In this document: piece by piece, positions 17,501 to 25,847 of the stretch
Layout: every line of letters begins with the position of its first letter
Position numbering within the stretch: position 1 is the first letter of the stretch
Assembly (NCBI RefSeq): GCF_020805785.1
Contig: NZ_JAJGZV010000003.1
Span: 372,001-436,000, forward strand
Direction of reading: 5' to 3'
DNA length: 64,000 bases
Origin: Flavobacterium chungbukense
Lineage (GTDB): Bacteria; Bacteroidota; Bacteroidia; Flavobacteriales; Flavobacteriaceae
Program-made: the position numbers and the translations under genes
Notes under the pieces: generated by a model
What the model was told of the DNA's origin: nothing
Databases searched by the model: none
The model's input: only the letters and a program-made list of their open reading frames with translations

Positions 17501-17801
17501 GCCACAGATTAAAAAGATTAAAAAATTTAAAAAAATCTGCTTGATCTGCAAAATCTGCGTGCAAAAAAAATAAGCCACGAATTTCACGAATTTCCACAAA
17601 TTTTAATTCGAGAAAATTTGTGCAATTCGTGGCAAAAAAAATTAAGCAACATATTAAAGGATTAAGCAAATTTTATATTTTGTTTTTGTCAGACTGAGCG
17701 TCCCGAGACTTCGGGAGAAGCCCACGTCCAATTGGAACGCCCTTCGACTTCGCTCAGGGTGACAATCTAAATAAATCATTCTAATCCTTTTAATCTGTGG
17801 C
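17501..17801. repeat. Composite nested palindromic repeat, copy 3
   Basis: The 347-bp gap 17489-17835 is almost entirely repeat. GCCACAGATTAAAAAG begins at 17501 and AATCTGTGGC ends at 17801. Inside are a GCCACGAATT...AATTCGTGGC hairpin (about 17573-17632) and the GC-rich TTGTCA...TGACAA element (17686-17765) with TCCAATTGGA at its centre. No gene is present. Confidence 0.8.
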
Positions 17802-17835
17802 TAAAAAAAATACACATTACTAAAAAAATTAAAAT

Positions 17836-18693
17836 ATGAAACTTATTAGATTCGGAGAAGAAGGAAAGGAAAAACCAGGAGTTTTACTAAATGAAAAAAG
17901 ATACGATGTTTCTTCTATTGTAACAGATTACAATGAAGCTTTTTTTGAAAACGACGGTTTAGCAAAATTAGAAGAAGCTCTAAAAAATAAACCATCTTTA
18001 CCAGAAGTAAGCGATTCAGCACGTTTAGGTTCGCCAGTTGCGCGTCCTTCAAAAATTATCTGCATCGGATTAAATTATGTAGATCACTGTGAAGAAACTG
18101 GCGCTGCAATTCCAGAAGAGCCAATTATTTTCTTTAAATCAACCACTTCTTTATGCGGACCAAATGACAATTTGATTATCCCAAAAAACAGCGAAAAAAC
18201 AGACTGGGAAGTAGAATTGGCATTTGTTGTAGGTAAAAAAGCAAGCTATGTTTCTGAAGAAGATGCGCCAAATTATATTGCTGGATATTGCCTTTTGAAT
18301 GATTACAGCGAAAGAGCATTCCAAATCGAACGCGGCGGACAATGGGCAAAAGGAAAAGGTTCTGATACCTTCGCTCCTCTTGGACCAATTATGGCAACTC
18401 CAGACGAAATTGGCGATGTGAATAACTTAAAAATGTGGCTTACTGTAAACGGAAAAACTTTCCAAAACAGTAATACTTCAAACTTGATTTTTAAAATTCC
18501 GTTTTTAGTGCATTATTTAAGCCAGTTTATGACCTTGCTTCCTGGCGATGTTATCAGTACTGGAACGCCTCCAGGAGTTGGATTAGGAATTAAACCAGAT
18601 CCAATTTACATTAAAGCGGGTGACGTAATCGAATTAGGAATTGAAGGTTTAGGCACAAGTAAACAAACTGCTGTAGCGTACCAACAAAACTAA
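17836..18693 (+). CDS. Fumarylacetoacetate hydrolase family protein, probable diketo-sugar-acid hydrolase
   Basis: Likely cleaves a 2,4-diketo-3-deoxy sugar acid to pyruvate and lactate, the last step of the non-phosphorylative fucose/rhamnose route. The 285-residue protein has a short N-terminal domain and the FAH catalytic domain (about 70-280) with CIGLNYVDHCEETG, metal-ligand acidic residues in DWEVELAFVVG, NDYSERAFQ and STGTPPGVGLG. It is followed after 4 bp by the mutarotase gene. Specificity is inferred from neighbours. Confidence 0.82.
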   Translation: MKLIRFGEEGKEKPGVLLNEKRYDVSSIVTDYNEAFFENDGLAKLEEALKNKPSLPEVSDSARLGSPVARPSKIICIGLNYVDHCEETGAAIPEEPIIFFKSTTSLCGPNDNLIIPKNSEKTDWEVELAFVVGKKASYVSEEDAPNYIAGYCLLNDYSERAFQIERGGQWAKGKGSDTFAPLGPIMATPDEIGDVNNLKMWLTVNGKTFQNSNTSNLIFKIPFLVHYLSQFMTLLPGDVISTGTPPGVGLGIKPDPIYIKAGDVIELGIEGLGTSKQTAVAYQQN

Positions 18694-18697
18694 AATT

Positions 18698-19033
18698 ATG
18701 GCAACTCAAAAATTCTATCTGGCGTTAGACTTAAAAGACGACGCCAATTTGATTGCAGAATACAAAGAACTGCATGAAAATGTCTGGCCAGAAATTAAAA
18801 AAAGCATTCAAGATTCTGGAATTGAAGTTTTGGATATTTATTGCACTGGAAACAGATTGTTCATGATTATCGAAGCAGATGCTGATTTTACTTTCGAAAA
18901 GAAAGATCAAGCTGATGCGGCAAATGAAAAAGTTCAGGAATGGGAAACCTTAATGTGGAAATTCCAGCAAGCTTTACCATGGGCAAAACCAGGACAAAAA
19001 TGGATTTTAATGGATAAGATTTTTGAATTGTAA
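18698..19033 (+). CDS. L-rhamnose/L-fucose mutarotase family protein
   Basis: A 111-residue protein of the RhaM-type mutarotase family, which interconverts anomers of L-rhamnose or, in dehydrogenase-type loci, L-fucose. Visible features are the conserved YKELHENVWPEI segment (His26 region), IYCTGNRLFMIIE and WETLMWKFQQALPWAKPGQKW. It is the last gene of the catabolic run and ends 25 bp before a strong terminator. It supplies the anomer used by the first dehydrogenase; which sugar is unclear. Confidence 0.85.
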   Translation: MATQKFYLALDLKDDANLIAEYKELHENVWPEIKKSIQDSGIEVLDIYCTGNRLFMIIEADADFTFEKKDQADAANEKVQEWETLMWKFQQALPWAKPGQKWILMDKIFEL

Positions 19034-19057
19034 AATTCTATTCTTATTTCAAAAAAT

Positions 19058-19089
19058 AAAAAAGAGGATTTTCAAAAACCCTCTTTTTT
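19058..19089. terminator. Terminator between mutarotase and halogenase-like genes
   Basis: Arms AAAAAAGAGG and CCTCTTTTTT flank a 12-nt loop. The A and T tracts on both sides mean it can serve both convergent genes. Confidence 0.75.
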
Positions 19090-19113
19090 ATTGCGTTACT
19101 ATTCTAAACATAG

Positions 19114-19241
19114 CCCGTGGTTTCAACCACGGGAATACGAATCATAATCATATATCCCGACGCTTTGAAATATATCACTCCGCTGGAGCTTTCTTTCGTT
19201 TTTAAATTTTATTTCCTATAAATATTTTGCTCCGCTGGAGC
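19114..19241. repeat. Palindromic repeat with CCCGTGG hairpin and CTCCGCTGGAG units
   Basis: CCCGTGGTTTCAACCACGGG (19114-19133) forms a tight hairpin. Two CTCCGCTGGAG palindromes follow, near 19178-19188 and 19230-19240. The block fills the gap before the end of the halogenase-like gene and is unlike the other repeat families here. Confidence 0.65.
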
Positions 19242-19266
19242 AACAATCTCAATAAAAAAGGCCTGA

Positions 19267-20517
19267 TTATTCGGGGCTTTGTTCTTTCTGCATATTTAAT
19301 AAATACGCCATATTGGCTATTACGTGATCATGTTTTTTGACAAACGAATTTTCCTCGTTCCAAACATAGCCTGCTAAAACAGCACATATTTTTTCTTTCA
19401 CATCTGGATTTTCTGGCTGATGGAAAAATAAAGTCTGCAAATTTCCGGTATACCATTCTTGAACATAAGTCGTGAAAACAGCGATTCCGCGTTTCATATA
19501 TTGGGTAAACTCCACTTCCCAATCAACAGGAATTCCTTGTGATTCTTTCAAATATAATTTTGCTGCGAGCATTCCAGATTCAGTTGCAAAAGCTACTCCC
19601 GAAGAGAAAACTGGATCTAAAAATTCAGAGCTATTTCCTGTCAAAGCAAAACCGTCGCCATACATTCTTTTTACTGCTCTTGAATAGTTTTCTAATTTAA
19701 CGGGTTCGAATAAAAATTCTGTTCCGGCAAATCTTTTGATATAATAATCCGATTTCTGAATGGCATTTTTTAAAGCCTCTGCATTGTCTTTATTTTCAGA
19801 AAGTGAATTTATAAAATCTGTTGGACCAACAACTCCCAAACTTGTATTTCCGTTCGAAAATGGAATCACCCAAAGCCACACTTCAGTTTCCAAAATGTCA
19901 AAAGAAATCTGAGTTCCTTCTTCACCTTCTGGTCTGTTAATATCTTTTACATGCGTAAAAATAGAAGAATGTGGATCTAGTTTTGAAGGCGTATCCAAAT
20001 CTAAAAGTCTCGGTAAAACGCGACCATATCCACTTGAATCAATTATAAAGTTGGCGTGAATTTCTTTTAGATTTCCGTCTTTGTCTTTTACGATCGTTTT
20101 TGATTTTTTTCCTTCAAAAGAAACTTCCAAAACTTCACTTTCAAATTCTAGATCAATTCCTTTTCGCACAATTTCCTGCGCCATTGTATTGTCAAAATCA
20201 GCACGAGGAACTTGCCAGGTCCAATCCCAGCCTTCTCCAAATTTTTTACTAAAATCAAAAGTGCAGATTTCTTCGCCTCTGATAAAACGAGCTCCTAATT
20301 TTTTTTCGAAGTTCATTGCATCAAGTGCTTCAAACAATTCAGCCTCAGCAAAATGATCCATCACACGCGGAATAAGACTTTCGCCAACAACCAGTCTCGG
20401 AAACTTTGTTTTTTCTACAACTTTTACTTTAACGTTGTTTTTATAAAGATACGACGCAGATACACATCCAGAAGGTCCTGCACCAATCACTAAAACATCA
20501 ACAAACTCCTTTATCAT
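19267..20517 (-). CDS. FAD-dependent halogenase-like oxidoreductase of the pigment locus
   Basis: A 416-residue flavoprotein with the FAD loop VIGAGPSGCVSASYL (10-24), FPRLVVGESLIP (39-50) and WTWQVP (99-104), the WxWxIP-type motif of flavin-dependent halogenases. C-terminal LDPVFSSGVAFA is also typical. Flexirubins are often chlorinated, and the gene diverges from tyrosine ammonia-lyase, so aryl-ring or resorcinol halogenation is plausible. Related geranylgeranyl-reductase-type enzymes share some motifs, so true halogenase activity is not certain. It is the only gene of the locus on the minus strand. Confidence 0.72.
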   Translation of the reverse strand: MIKEFVDVLVIGAGPSGCVSASYLYKNNVKVKVVEKTKFPRLVVGESLIPRVMDHFAEAELFEALDAMNFEKKLGARFIRGEEICTFDFSKKFGEGWDWTWQVPRADFDNTMAQEIVRKGIDLEFESEVLEVSFEGKKSKTIVKDKDGNLKEIHANFIIDSSGYGRVLPRLLDLDTPSKLDPHSSIFTHVKDINRPEGEEGTQISFDILETEVWLWVIPFSNGNTSLGVVGPTDFINSLSENKDNAEALKNAIQKSDYYIKRFAGTEFLFEPVKLENYSRAVKRMYGDGFALTGNSSEFLDPVFSSGVAFATESGMLAAKLYLKESQGIPVDWEVEFTQYMKRGIAVFTTYVQEWYTGNLQTLFFHQPENPDVKEKICAVLAGYVWNEENSFVKKHDHVIANMAYLLNMQKEQSPE

Positions 20518-20557
20518 ATTAGAATTATTATCATTAATTAACCTACATTTGCCTACA

Positions 20558-20581
20558 TCAAAATAACTACATTTATTTTGA
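20558..20581. promoter_or_regulatory. Inverted repeat in the halogenase/TAL divergent promoter
   Basis: TCAAAATAA (20558-20566) and TTATTTTGA (20573-20581) form a perfect 9-bp inverted repeat around CTACAT. A -7-like TACATTTG lies just upstream (20544-20551). The 101-bp gap serves both directions, so this is a candidate operator. The regulator is unknown. Confidence 0.4.
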
Positions 20582-20618
20582 TAAATAAAATTAAATTAGC
20601 GCAACCAAAATCGTTTTA

Positions 20619-22139
20619 ATGAATACAATTAATGAATATTTAAGTTTAGCAGAATTTGAAGCCATAATTTTTGGAAAAAACAAAGTTGCCATAAGCGATG
20701 TGGTTTTAGATCGAGTAAACGAAAGTTTTAATTTCTTGAAAGAATTCTCAGGAAACAAAGTAATCTACGGAGTAAATACTGGGTTTGGTCCAATGGCTCA
20801 ATATAGAATTAAAGAGTCTGATCAAATTCAACTGCAATATAATTTAATTAGAAGCCACTCTTCTGGAACAGGAAAACCTTTAAATGCAGAGTGTGCAAAA
20901 GCAGCAATTTTAGCGCGATTAAATACATTGTCTTTAGGAAATTCGGGAGTTCATTCTTCTGTAATTCATTTAATGGCAGAATTAATCAATAGAGATATTA
21001 CGCCTTTAATTTTCGAGCACGGTGGTGTTGGTGCTAGCGGTGACTTAGTTCAATTATCTCATTTAGCTTTGGTTTTAATTGGCGAAGGCGAAGTTTTTTA
21101 TAAAGGTGAAAGACGTGCAACTCCAGAAGTTTTTGAAATCGAAGGTTTAAAACCAATTCAGGTAGAAATTAGAGAAGGTTTAGCGTTAATCAACGGAACT
21201 TCTGTAATGACAGGAATTGGAGTTGTAAATGTGCATTATGCTCGAAAATTATTAGACTGGTCGTTAAAAGCTTCTTGTGCAATCAACGAATTGGTTCAAG
21301 CGTATGATGATCATTTTTCTGCAGAATTAAATCAAACCAAACGTCATAAAGGACAGCAGGAAGTTGCTGAAAGAATGCGAAAAAATCTTTCTGACAGTAC
21401 TTTAATCCGTAAAAGAGAAGACCATTTATATTCTGGTGAAAACACCGAAGAAATCTTCAAAGAAAAAGTTCAAGAATATTATTCACTAAGATGTGTTCCT
21501 CAAATTTTAGGACCCGTTTTAGAAACTATAAATAATGTCGCTTCTATTTTGGAAGACGAATTTAACTCGGCAAACGATAACCCAATTATCGACGTAAAAA
21601 ACAAACACGTTTATCACGGAGGAAATTTCCACGGAGATTATATTTCGCTAGAAATGGATAAACTGAAAATCGTTATTACCAAATTAACGATGCTGGCAGA
21701 ACGTCAATTGAATTATTTATTGAATTCAAAAATTAATGAACTTCTTCCTCCGTTTGTAAACTTAGGAACATTAGGATTTAATTTCGGAATGCAAGGCGTT
21801 CAATTTGTTGCGACTTCAACAACTGCCGAAAACCAAATGTTGTCTAACCCAATGTACGTGCACAGTATTCCAAACAACAATGACAATCAAGACATTGTAA
21901 GTATGGGAACAAATGCGGCAGTAATTACATCAAAAGTAATCGAGAATTCTTTTGAGGTTTTGGCAATCGAATTAATTACAATCGTTCAGGCAATTGATTA
22001 TTTAGATCAAAAAGATAAAATTTCATCTGTTACTAGAAAATGGTATGACGACGTTCGAAATATAATTCCAACATTCAAAGAAGATCAGGTAATGTATCCT
22101 TTTGTTCAAAAAGTTAAAGATTATTTGATCAACAGTTAA
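20619..22139 (+). CDS. Tyrosine ammonia-lyase of flexirubin biosynthesis
   Basis: Deaminates L-tyrosine to 4-coumarate, the aryl starter of the flexirubin polyene. The 506-residue protein belongs to the MIO-dependent lyases. The cofactor-forming Ala139-Ser140-Gly141 lies in GGVGASGDLVQLSH, and YGVNTGFG and NDNPIIDV are present. It strongly resembles the characterised F. johnsoniae TAL as I recall that sequence. The substrate-selectivity pair reads Ser79-His80, as in histidine lyases, but the pigment context and the absence of hutU/hutI argue for tyrosine. It is the first rightward gene of the locus. Confidence 0.9.
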   Translation: MNTINEYLSLAEFEAIIFGKNKVAISDVVLDRVNESFNFLKEFSGNKVIYGVNTGFGPMAQYRIKESDQIQLQYNLIRSHSSGTGKPLNAECAKAAILARLNTLSLGNSGVHSSVIHLMAELINRDITPLIFEHGGVGASGDLVQLSHLALVLIGEGEVFYKGERRATPEVFEIEGLKPIQVEIREGLALINGTSVMTGIGVVNVHYARKLLDWSLKASCAINELVQAYDDHFSAELNQTKRHKGQQEVAERMRKNLSDSTLIRKREDHLYSGENTEEIFKEKVQEYYSLRCVPQILGPVLETINNVASILEDEFNSANDNPIIDVKNKHVYHGGNFHGDYISLEMDKLKIVITKLTMLAERQLNYLLNSKINELLPPFVNLGTLGFNFGMQGVQFVATSTTAENQMLSNPMYVHSIPNNNDNQDIVSMGTNAAVITSKVIENSFEVLAIELITIVQAIDYLDQKDKISSVTRKWYDDVRNIIPTFKEDQVMYPFVQKVKDYLINS

Positions 22140-22207
22140 AAATTGATATACAAATTTGTCCCAAAGAGTTTTAGTTTTTTAATCCTTAAACATTGAATTT
22201 TAAAATC

Positions 22208-23434
22208 ATGAAAAAGACACTTATTTTTTTGCTGCTGGCAAGTATTCAATTTGTTAATAGTCAAGAATTAGCATTAGTAAAAAAGAATTCCAAAATTGGA
22301 TATATTACTAAAGACGGATCTTTTAAAATCGAACCGCAATACAAATCTGCCAGAAGTTTTTCTGAAGGATTAGCTGCTGTAGAAAATGGCGGAAAATGGG
22401 GATTTATTGATGCTAAAGGAACTTGGGTAATTCCAGCCGATTTTAAAGATGCAAAAGACTTTAACAACGGAATTGCGGTTGTACAAAAAGATAAGGAATG
22501 GGTTTACATTAATACAAAGGGAGAAATCCAAAAAGGGCCAACTACTGACAAAGTATTTGATTTTAATGACGGTGTTGCTTTCTTCAGACAAAACAATAAA
22601 GTGGGTTTAATCAACAACAAAATGACTGTTGTTTTAGAACCAAAATACGATCAGATTAAACCTTTTGAAAATGGCTACGCCAGAGTTGAACTGAACAAAA
22701 ACTGGGGAATTATTGATACTAACGGAAAAGAATTAGTTGAACCTTCTTACTCGGAAATTGGAAATTATTTCAAAAACACAACTTGGGCACGAAAAGATAA
22801 AACTTTCGGATTAGTAATTGGTGGAAAATTTACTCCAGTTGACGGAGCTGAAAAAATCTGGGATTTTGAAACTCAAGATTTGACCTTTGCTAAGAAAAAC
22901 GGAAAAATCGGTTATATCGATTTAAAAGGAAATTGGGCAATTCTTCCTATTTATGATAAAGGAAAAGCATTCTCCAAAAATCTAGCGCCAGTTTTAGTTG
23001 GAAAAAAATGGGGATTCATTAATCCAGAAGGAAAATTTGTAATTGAACCAACTTACAGCGATGCCGAAGTTTTCAGTACAAACGGTCTAGCTCCAGTAAA
23101 AGAAAGCAATTGGGGTTTCATCAACGAATCTGGAAAACTGGTAATTCCAACGCAATACGGAATCACTACAAATGCCATTATCGCGATGTTTGTACAACAA
23201 GATAAAGGATTTATTGATGGCGTTGCCCGAGTAAAAAACGAAGGAAAATGGGGATTTCTAAAACCAGATGGAACCGTTTTGGCAAACCAATGGTTTGAAA
23301 ATGCTGAATTATTTTCAAAATCAGAAAAACCTCAACCAGTTGCAGCTCCTGCAGAAGCTCCAAAACAAGAAACAAAAACAACCAAACCAGCTGCGAAATC
23401 AACACCGAAACCAGCAGCTAAGAAAAAGAAATAA
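22208..23434 (+). CDS. Exported WG-repeat protein
   Basis: The 408-residue protein has a signal peptide (ending near VNSQ) followed by about nine or ten WG repeats of the form KWGFIDAKG or NWGFINESG, spanning roughly residues 25-375. A low-complexity Pro/Ala/Lys tail ends AKKKK. WG-repeat proteins are probably binding or adhesion scaffolds; no enzyme activity is suggested. It sits between the lyase and ketoreductase genes, with 9 bp to the next gene, but a pigment role is not evident. The start at 22208 gives a normal signal peptide. Confidence 0.75.
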   Translation: MKKTLIFLLLASIQFVNSQELALVKKNSKIGYITKDGSFKIEPQYKSARSFSEGLAAVENGGKWGFIDAKGTWVIPADFKDAKDFNNGIAVVQKDKEWVYINTKGEIQKGPTTDKVFDFNDGVAFFRQNNKVGLINNKMTVVLEPKYDQIKPFENGYARVELNKNWGIIDTNGKELVEPSYSEIGNYFKNTTWARKDKTFGLVIGGKFTPVDGAEKIWDFETQDLTFAKKNGKIGYIDLKGNWAILPIYDKGKAFSKNLAPVLVGKKWGFINPEGKFVIEPTYSDAEVFSTNGLAPVKESNWGFINESGKLVIPTQYGITTNAIIAMFVQQDKGFIDGVARVKNEGKWGFLKPDGTVLANQWFENAELFSKSEKPQPVAAPAEAPKQETKTTKPAAKSTPKPAAKKKK

Positions 23435-23443
23435 ATTTCACTT

Positions 23444-24175
23444 ATGAAGTGTGTATTAGTAACAGGCGGTTCTAGAGGAATTGGAAGTGCAATTTGTAAA
23501 AAATTAGCCGTAGAATCTGATTATCATATTCTGATTAATTATCATTCGAATCAAACATCTGCCGAAGAAACATTACAAGAAATACAAAAATTAGGTGCAA
23601 CAGGAGAAATTTTAGGTTTTGATGTTGCCAATTTTGAACAAGTACAAAACGTTCTTACGCAATGGCAGGAAGCTAATCCTGAAAAATTGGTTGAAGCAAT
23701 TGTAAACAATGCCGGAATCACAAAAGACGGCCTTTTTATGTGGATGACACCGCAAGACTGGAATAGCGTAATGAATACTAGTGCAAACGGTTTCTTTAAT
23801 GTTACACAATTTTTTATTCAAAAAATGCTTCGCAATAAATATGGCCGAATTGTAAATATAGTTTCGGTTTCTGGAGTAAAAGGAACTGCAGGACAAACTA
23901 ACTATTCGGCTGCAAAAGGAGCAATTGTTGCCGCTACAAAAGCATTGGCACAAGAAGTGGCAAAACGAAATATTACTGTAAATGCTGTCGCTCCAGGTTT
24001 CATCAGAACTGATATGACAAGCGAATTGGATGAAAAAGAATTATTAAAGCTTATTCCTGTAAATCGTTTTGGCGAAGCGGAAGAAGTAGCAGATTTGGTA
24101 AGCTTTTTGATTTCTAAAAAAGCAAGTTATATTACAGGAGAAATTATCAATATTAACGGCGGAATATATTCTTAA
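23444..24175 (+). CDS. 3-oxoacyl-ACP reductase (FabG-like)
   Basis: Probably reduces the beta-keto group during polyene chain extension. The 243-residue SDR has TGGSRGIGSA, NNAGITKDG, the catalytic Ser in NIVSVSGVKG, and YSAAK, and ends with GEIINING. The NNAGITKD segment is typical of FabG. It is the only ketoreductase in the locus and so probably serves both chain types. A 189-bp repeat-containing gap separates it from the next ketosynthase gene. Confidence 0.87.
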   Translation: MKCVLVTGGSRGIGSAICKKLAVESDYHILINYHSNQTSAEETLQEIQKLGATGEILGFDVANFEQVQNVLTQWQEANPEKLVEAIVNNAGITKDGLFMWMTPQDWNSVMNTSANGFFNVTQFFIQKMLRNKYGRIVNIVSVSGVKGTAGQTNYSAAKGAIVAATKALAQEVAKRNITVNAVAPGFIRTDMTSELDEKELLKLIPVNRFGEAEEVADLVSFLISKKASYITGEIININGGIYS

Positions 24176-24247
24176 AATTTTTTAAACACATATAAACATA
24201 GATTTCTATGTGTCAATAAAGAATACGTAAGAGAAATACATTTCTTT

Positions 24248-24327
24248 CACATAGAGAGCTATGTTTATTTAAAATAAGTGAAACGCCTTTTTTAAGTTTA
24301 CAAAAACTATGTCTCTATGTGTTTAAA
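24248..24327. repeat. ACACATAGA hairpin repeat, copy 2
   Basis: CACATAGAGAGCTATG and, at the far end, CTATGTCTCTATGTGTTT flank AAGTGAAACGCCTTTTTTAAG. This parallels the element at 13862-13934. A further partial unit with CACATATAAACATAG lies just before it (about 24187-24213). It separates the ketoreductase and ketosynthase genes. Confidence 0.65.
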
Positions 24328-24364
24328 AAAACACTTTAAGGATAAAAAATTACTTTGAAAGACG

Positions 24365-25600
24365 ATGAATAGAAGAGTTGTAATTACTGGAATGGGAATT
24401 TATTCTTGTATCGGAACTTCTTTAGACGAAGTAAAAGATTCGTTATACGAAGGAAAATCTGGTATTCAGTTTGATTCTGAACGTAAAGAATTTGGTTTTC
24501 AATCAGCCTTAACAGGAATGGTTCCGAAAGCCGATCTTAAAAATTTATTGACGCGAAGACAACGTATGAGCATCGGCGAAGAGACCGAGTATGCTTATTT
24601 GGCAACTATCGAAGCATTGAAAAATGCCAACATCGATGATGCATTTTTTGATGAACACGAAGTTGGAATTATGTACGGAAATGACAGCGTTTCTAAAGCT
24701 ATCATTGACGCTACAGATATTGTACGCGAGAAAAAAGACACTGCCCTTATTGGTTCTGGCGCGATTTTTAAATCGATGAATTCTACGGTAACCATGAATC
24801 TTTCAACGATTTTTAAATTACGAGGAATCAATCTTACTGTAAGTGCGGCTTGTGCTAGCGGTTCACACTCTATTGGATTGGCTTATTTTTTAATAAAAAG
24901 CGGTTTTCAAGATATCGTAATTACTGGCGGTGCTCAGGAAATTAATAAATATGCAATGAGCAGTTTTGACGGATTAGGTGTTTTTTCTAACAGAGAAAGT
25001 GATCCTGAAAAAGCTTCGAGACCTTTTGATGCTGGTCGTGACGGATTAATTCCGAGTGGCGGCGGTGCAACATTAATTTTAGAAAGTTACGAATCTGCCA
25101 TTGCTAGAGGCGCAACTATTATTGCAGAAGTAGCCGGTTATGGATTTTCTTCAAACGGCGGACATATTTCTACTCCAAACGTTGAAGGACCGGCCACAGC
25201 TATGAAACGCGCATTGGATGACGCAAATCTAAACGCTTCAGATATTGAATACATAAATGCTCATGCAACCTCAACTCCAGTGGGCGATGCTAACGAAGCC
25301 AAAGCCATTTTTGAAGTTTTTGGTGAAAGAAATCCTTACATAAGTTCAACAAAATCGATGACAGGCCACGAATGCTGGATGGCTGGAGCAAGCGAAATTA
25401 TTTACTCTATCTTAATGATGCAGAACGATTTCATTGCGCCAAACATCAATTTGGAAAATCCTGATGAAGATGCTTCAAAATTAAATTTAGTTAAAACTAC
25501 GTTAAACAAAAAATTTGACATATTTTTGTCCAATTCTTTCGGGTTCGGAGGAACCAACTCTGCGTTGGTGGTTAAAAAGTTTAAATTAAACGATGAATAA
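24365..25600 (+). CDS. Beta-ketoacyl-ACP synthase (KAS I/II type)
   Basis: Catalyses decarboxylative condensation during pigment chain extension. The 411-residue protein has the full catalytic triad: Cys163 in SAACASGSHS, a His in NAHATSTPVGD, and a His in SMTGHECWMAGA. GFGGTNSALV ends the fold. The following ACP gene overlaps it by 8 bp, so the two are translationally coupled. It is one of three catalytically complete KAS I/II-type enzymes in this locus; its chain-length role is unknown. Confidence 0.9.
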   Translation: MNRRVVITGMGIYSCIGTSLDEVKDSLYEGKSGIQFDSERKEFGFQSALTGMVPKADLKNLLTRRQRMSIGEETEYAYLATIEALKNANIDDAFFDEHEVGIMYGNDSVSKAIIDATDIVREKKDTALIGSGAIFKSMNSTVTMNLSTIFKLRGINLTVSAACASGSHSIGLAYFLIKSGFQDIVITGGAQEINKYAMSSFDGLGVFSNRESDPEKASRPFDAGRDGLIPSGGGATLILESYESAIARGATIIAEVAGYGFSSNGGHISTPNVEGPATAMKRALDDANLNASDIEYINAHATSTPVGDANEAKAIFEVFGERNPYISSTKSMTGHECWMAGASEIIYSILMMQNDFIAPNINLENPDEDASKLNLVKTTLNKKFDIFLSNSFGFGGTNSALVVKKFKLNDE

Positions 25601-25847
25601 AGAAGAGATTATAGCAAGAATAAATGGTTTTTTAGTTGATGAATTTGAAGTTGATAATGACGACATTGAACCAAATGCTAATTTAAAAGATACACTTGGG
25701 TTAGATAGTCTGGATTATGTAGACTTGGTTGTTTCAATTGAAGCAAACTTTGGTGTAAAACTGGTTGAAGCAGATTTTGTTGGAATTTCTGATTTTCAAA
25801 GTTTCTACGATCTTATCGAAACCAAAATAAAAGCCAAATCAGCTTAA
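25593..25847 (+). CDS. Acyl carrier protein 1
   Basis: An 84-residue acidic carrier protein with phosphopantetheine attachment at Ser39 in LGLDSLDYVDLV. It overlaps the upstream ketosynthase gene and its stop codon directly abuts the ATG of the acyltransferase gene. This arrangement suggests that the three act on the same intermediates. Confidence 0.93.
   Translation: MNKEEIIARINGFLVDEFEVDNDDIEPNANLKDTLGLDSLDYVDLVVSIEANFGVKLVEADFVGISDFQSFYDLIETKIKAKSA

Noticed and set aside
12712..17801. CRISPR array suggested by repeated sequence in gaps
   Set aside because: Copies are palindromic, far apart and irregularly spaced, with no unique spacers or cas genes.
20619..22139. Histidine ammonia-lyase (hutH) reading of the MIO lyase
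   Set aside because: The Ser-His pair favours it, but the gene opens a flexirubin locus, no other hut genes are near, and the sequence closely resembles the known Flavobacterium tyrosine lyase.
23612..23953. 113-codon minus-strand ORF inside the ketoreductase gene
   Set aside because: It is fully antisense to a well supported SDR gene; cysteine- and phenylalanine-rich composition is typical of a shadow frame.
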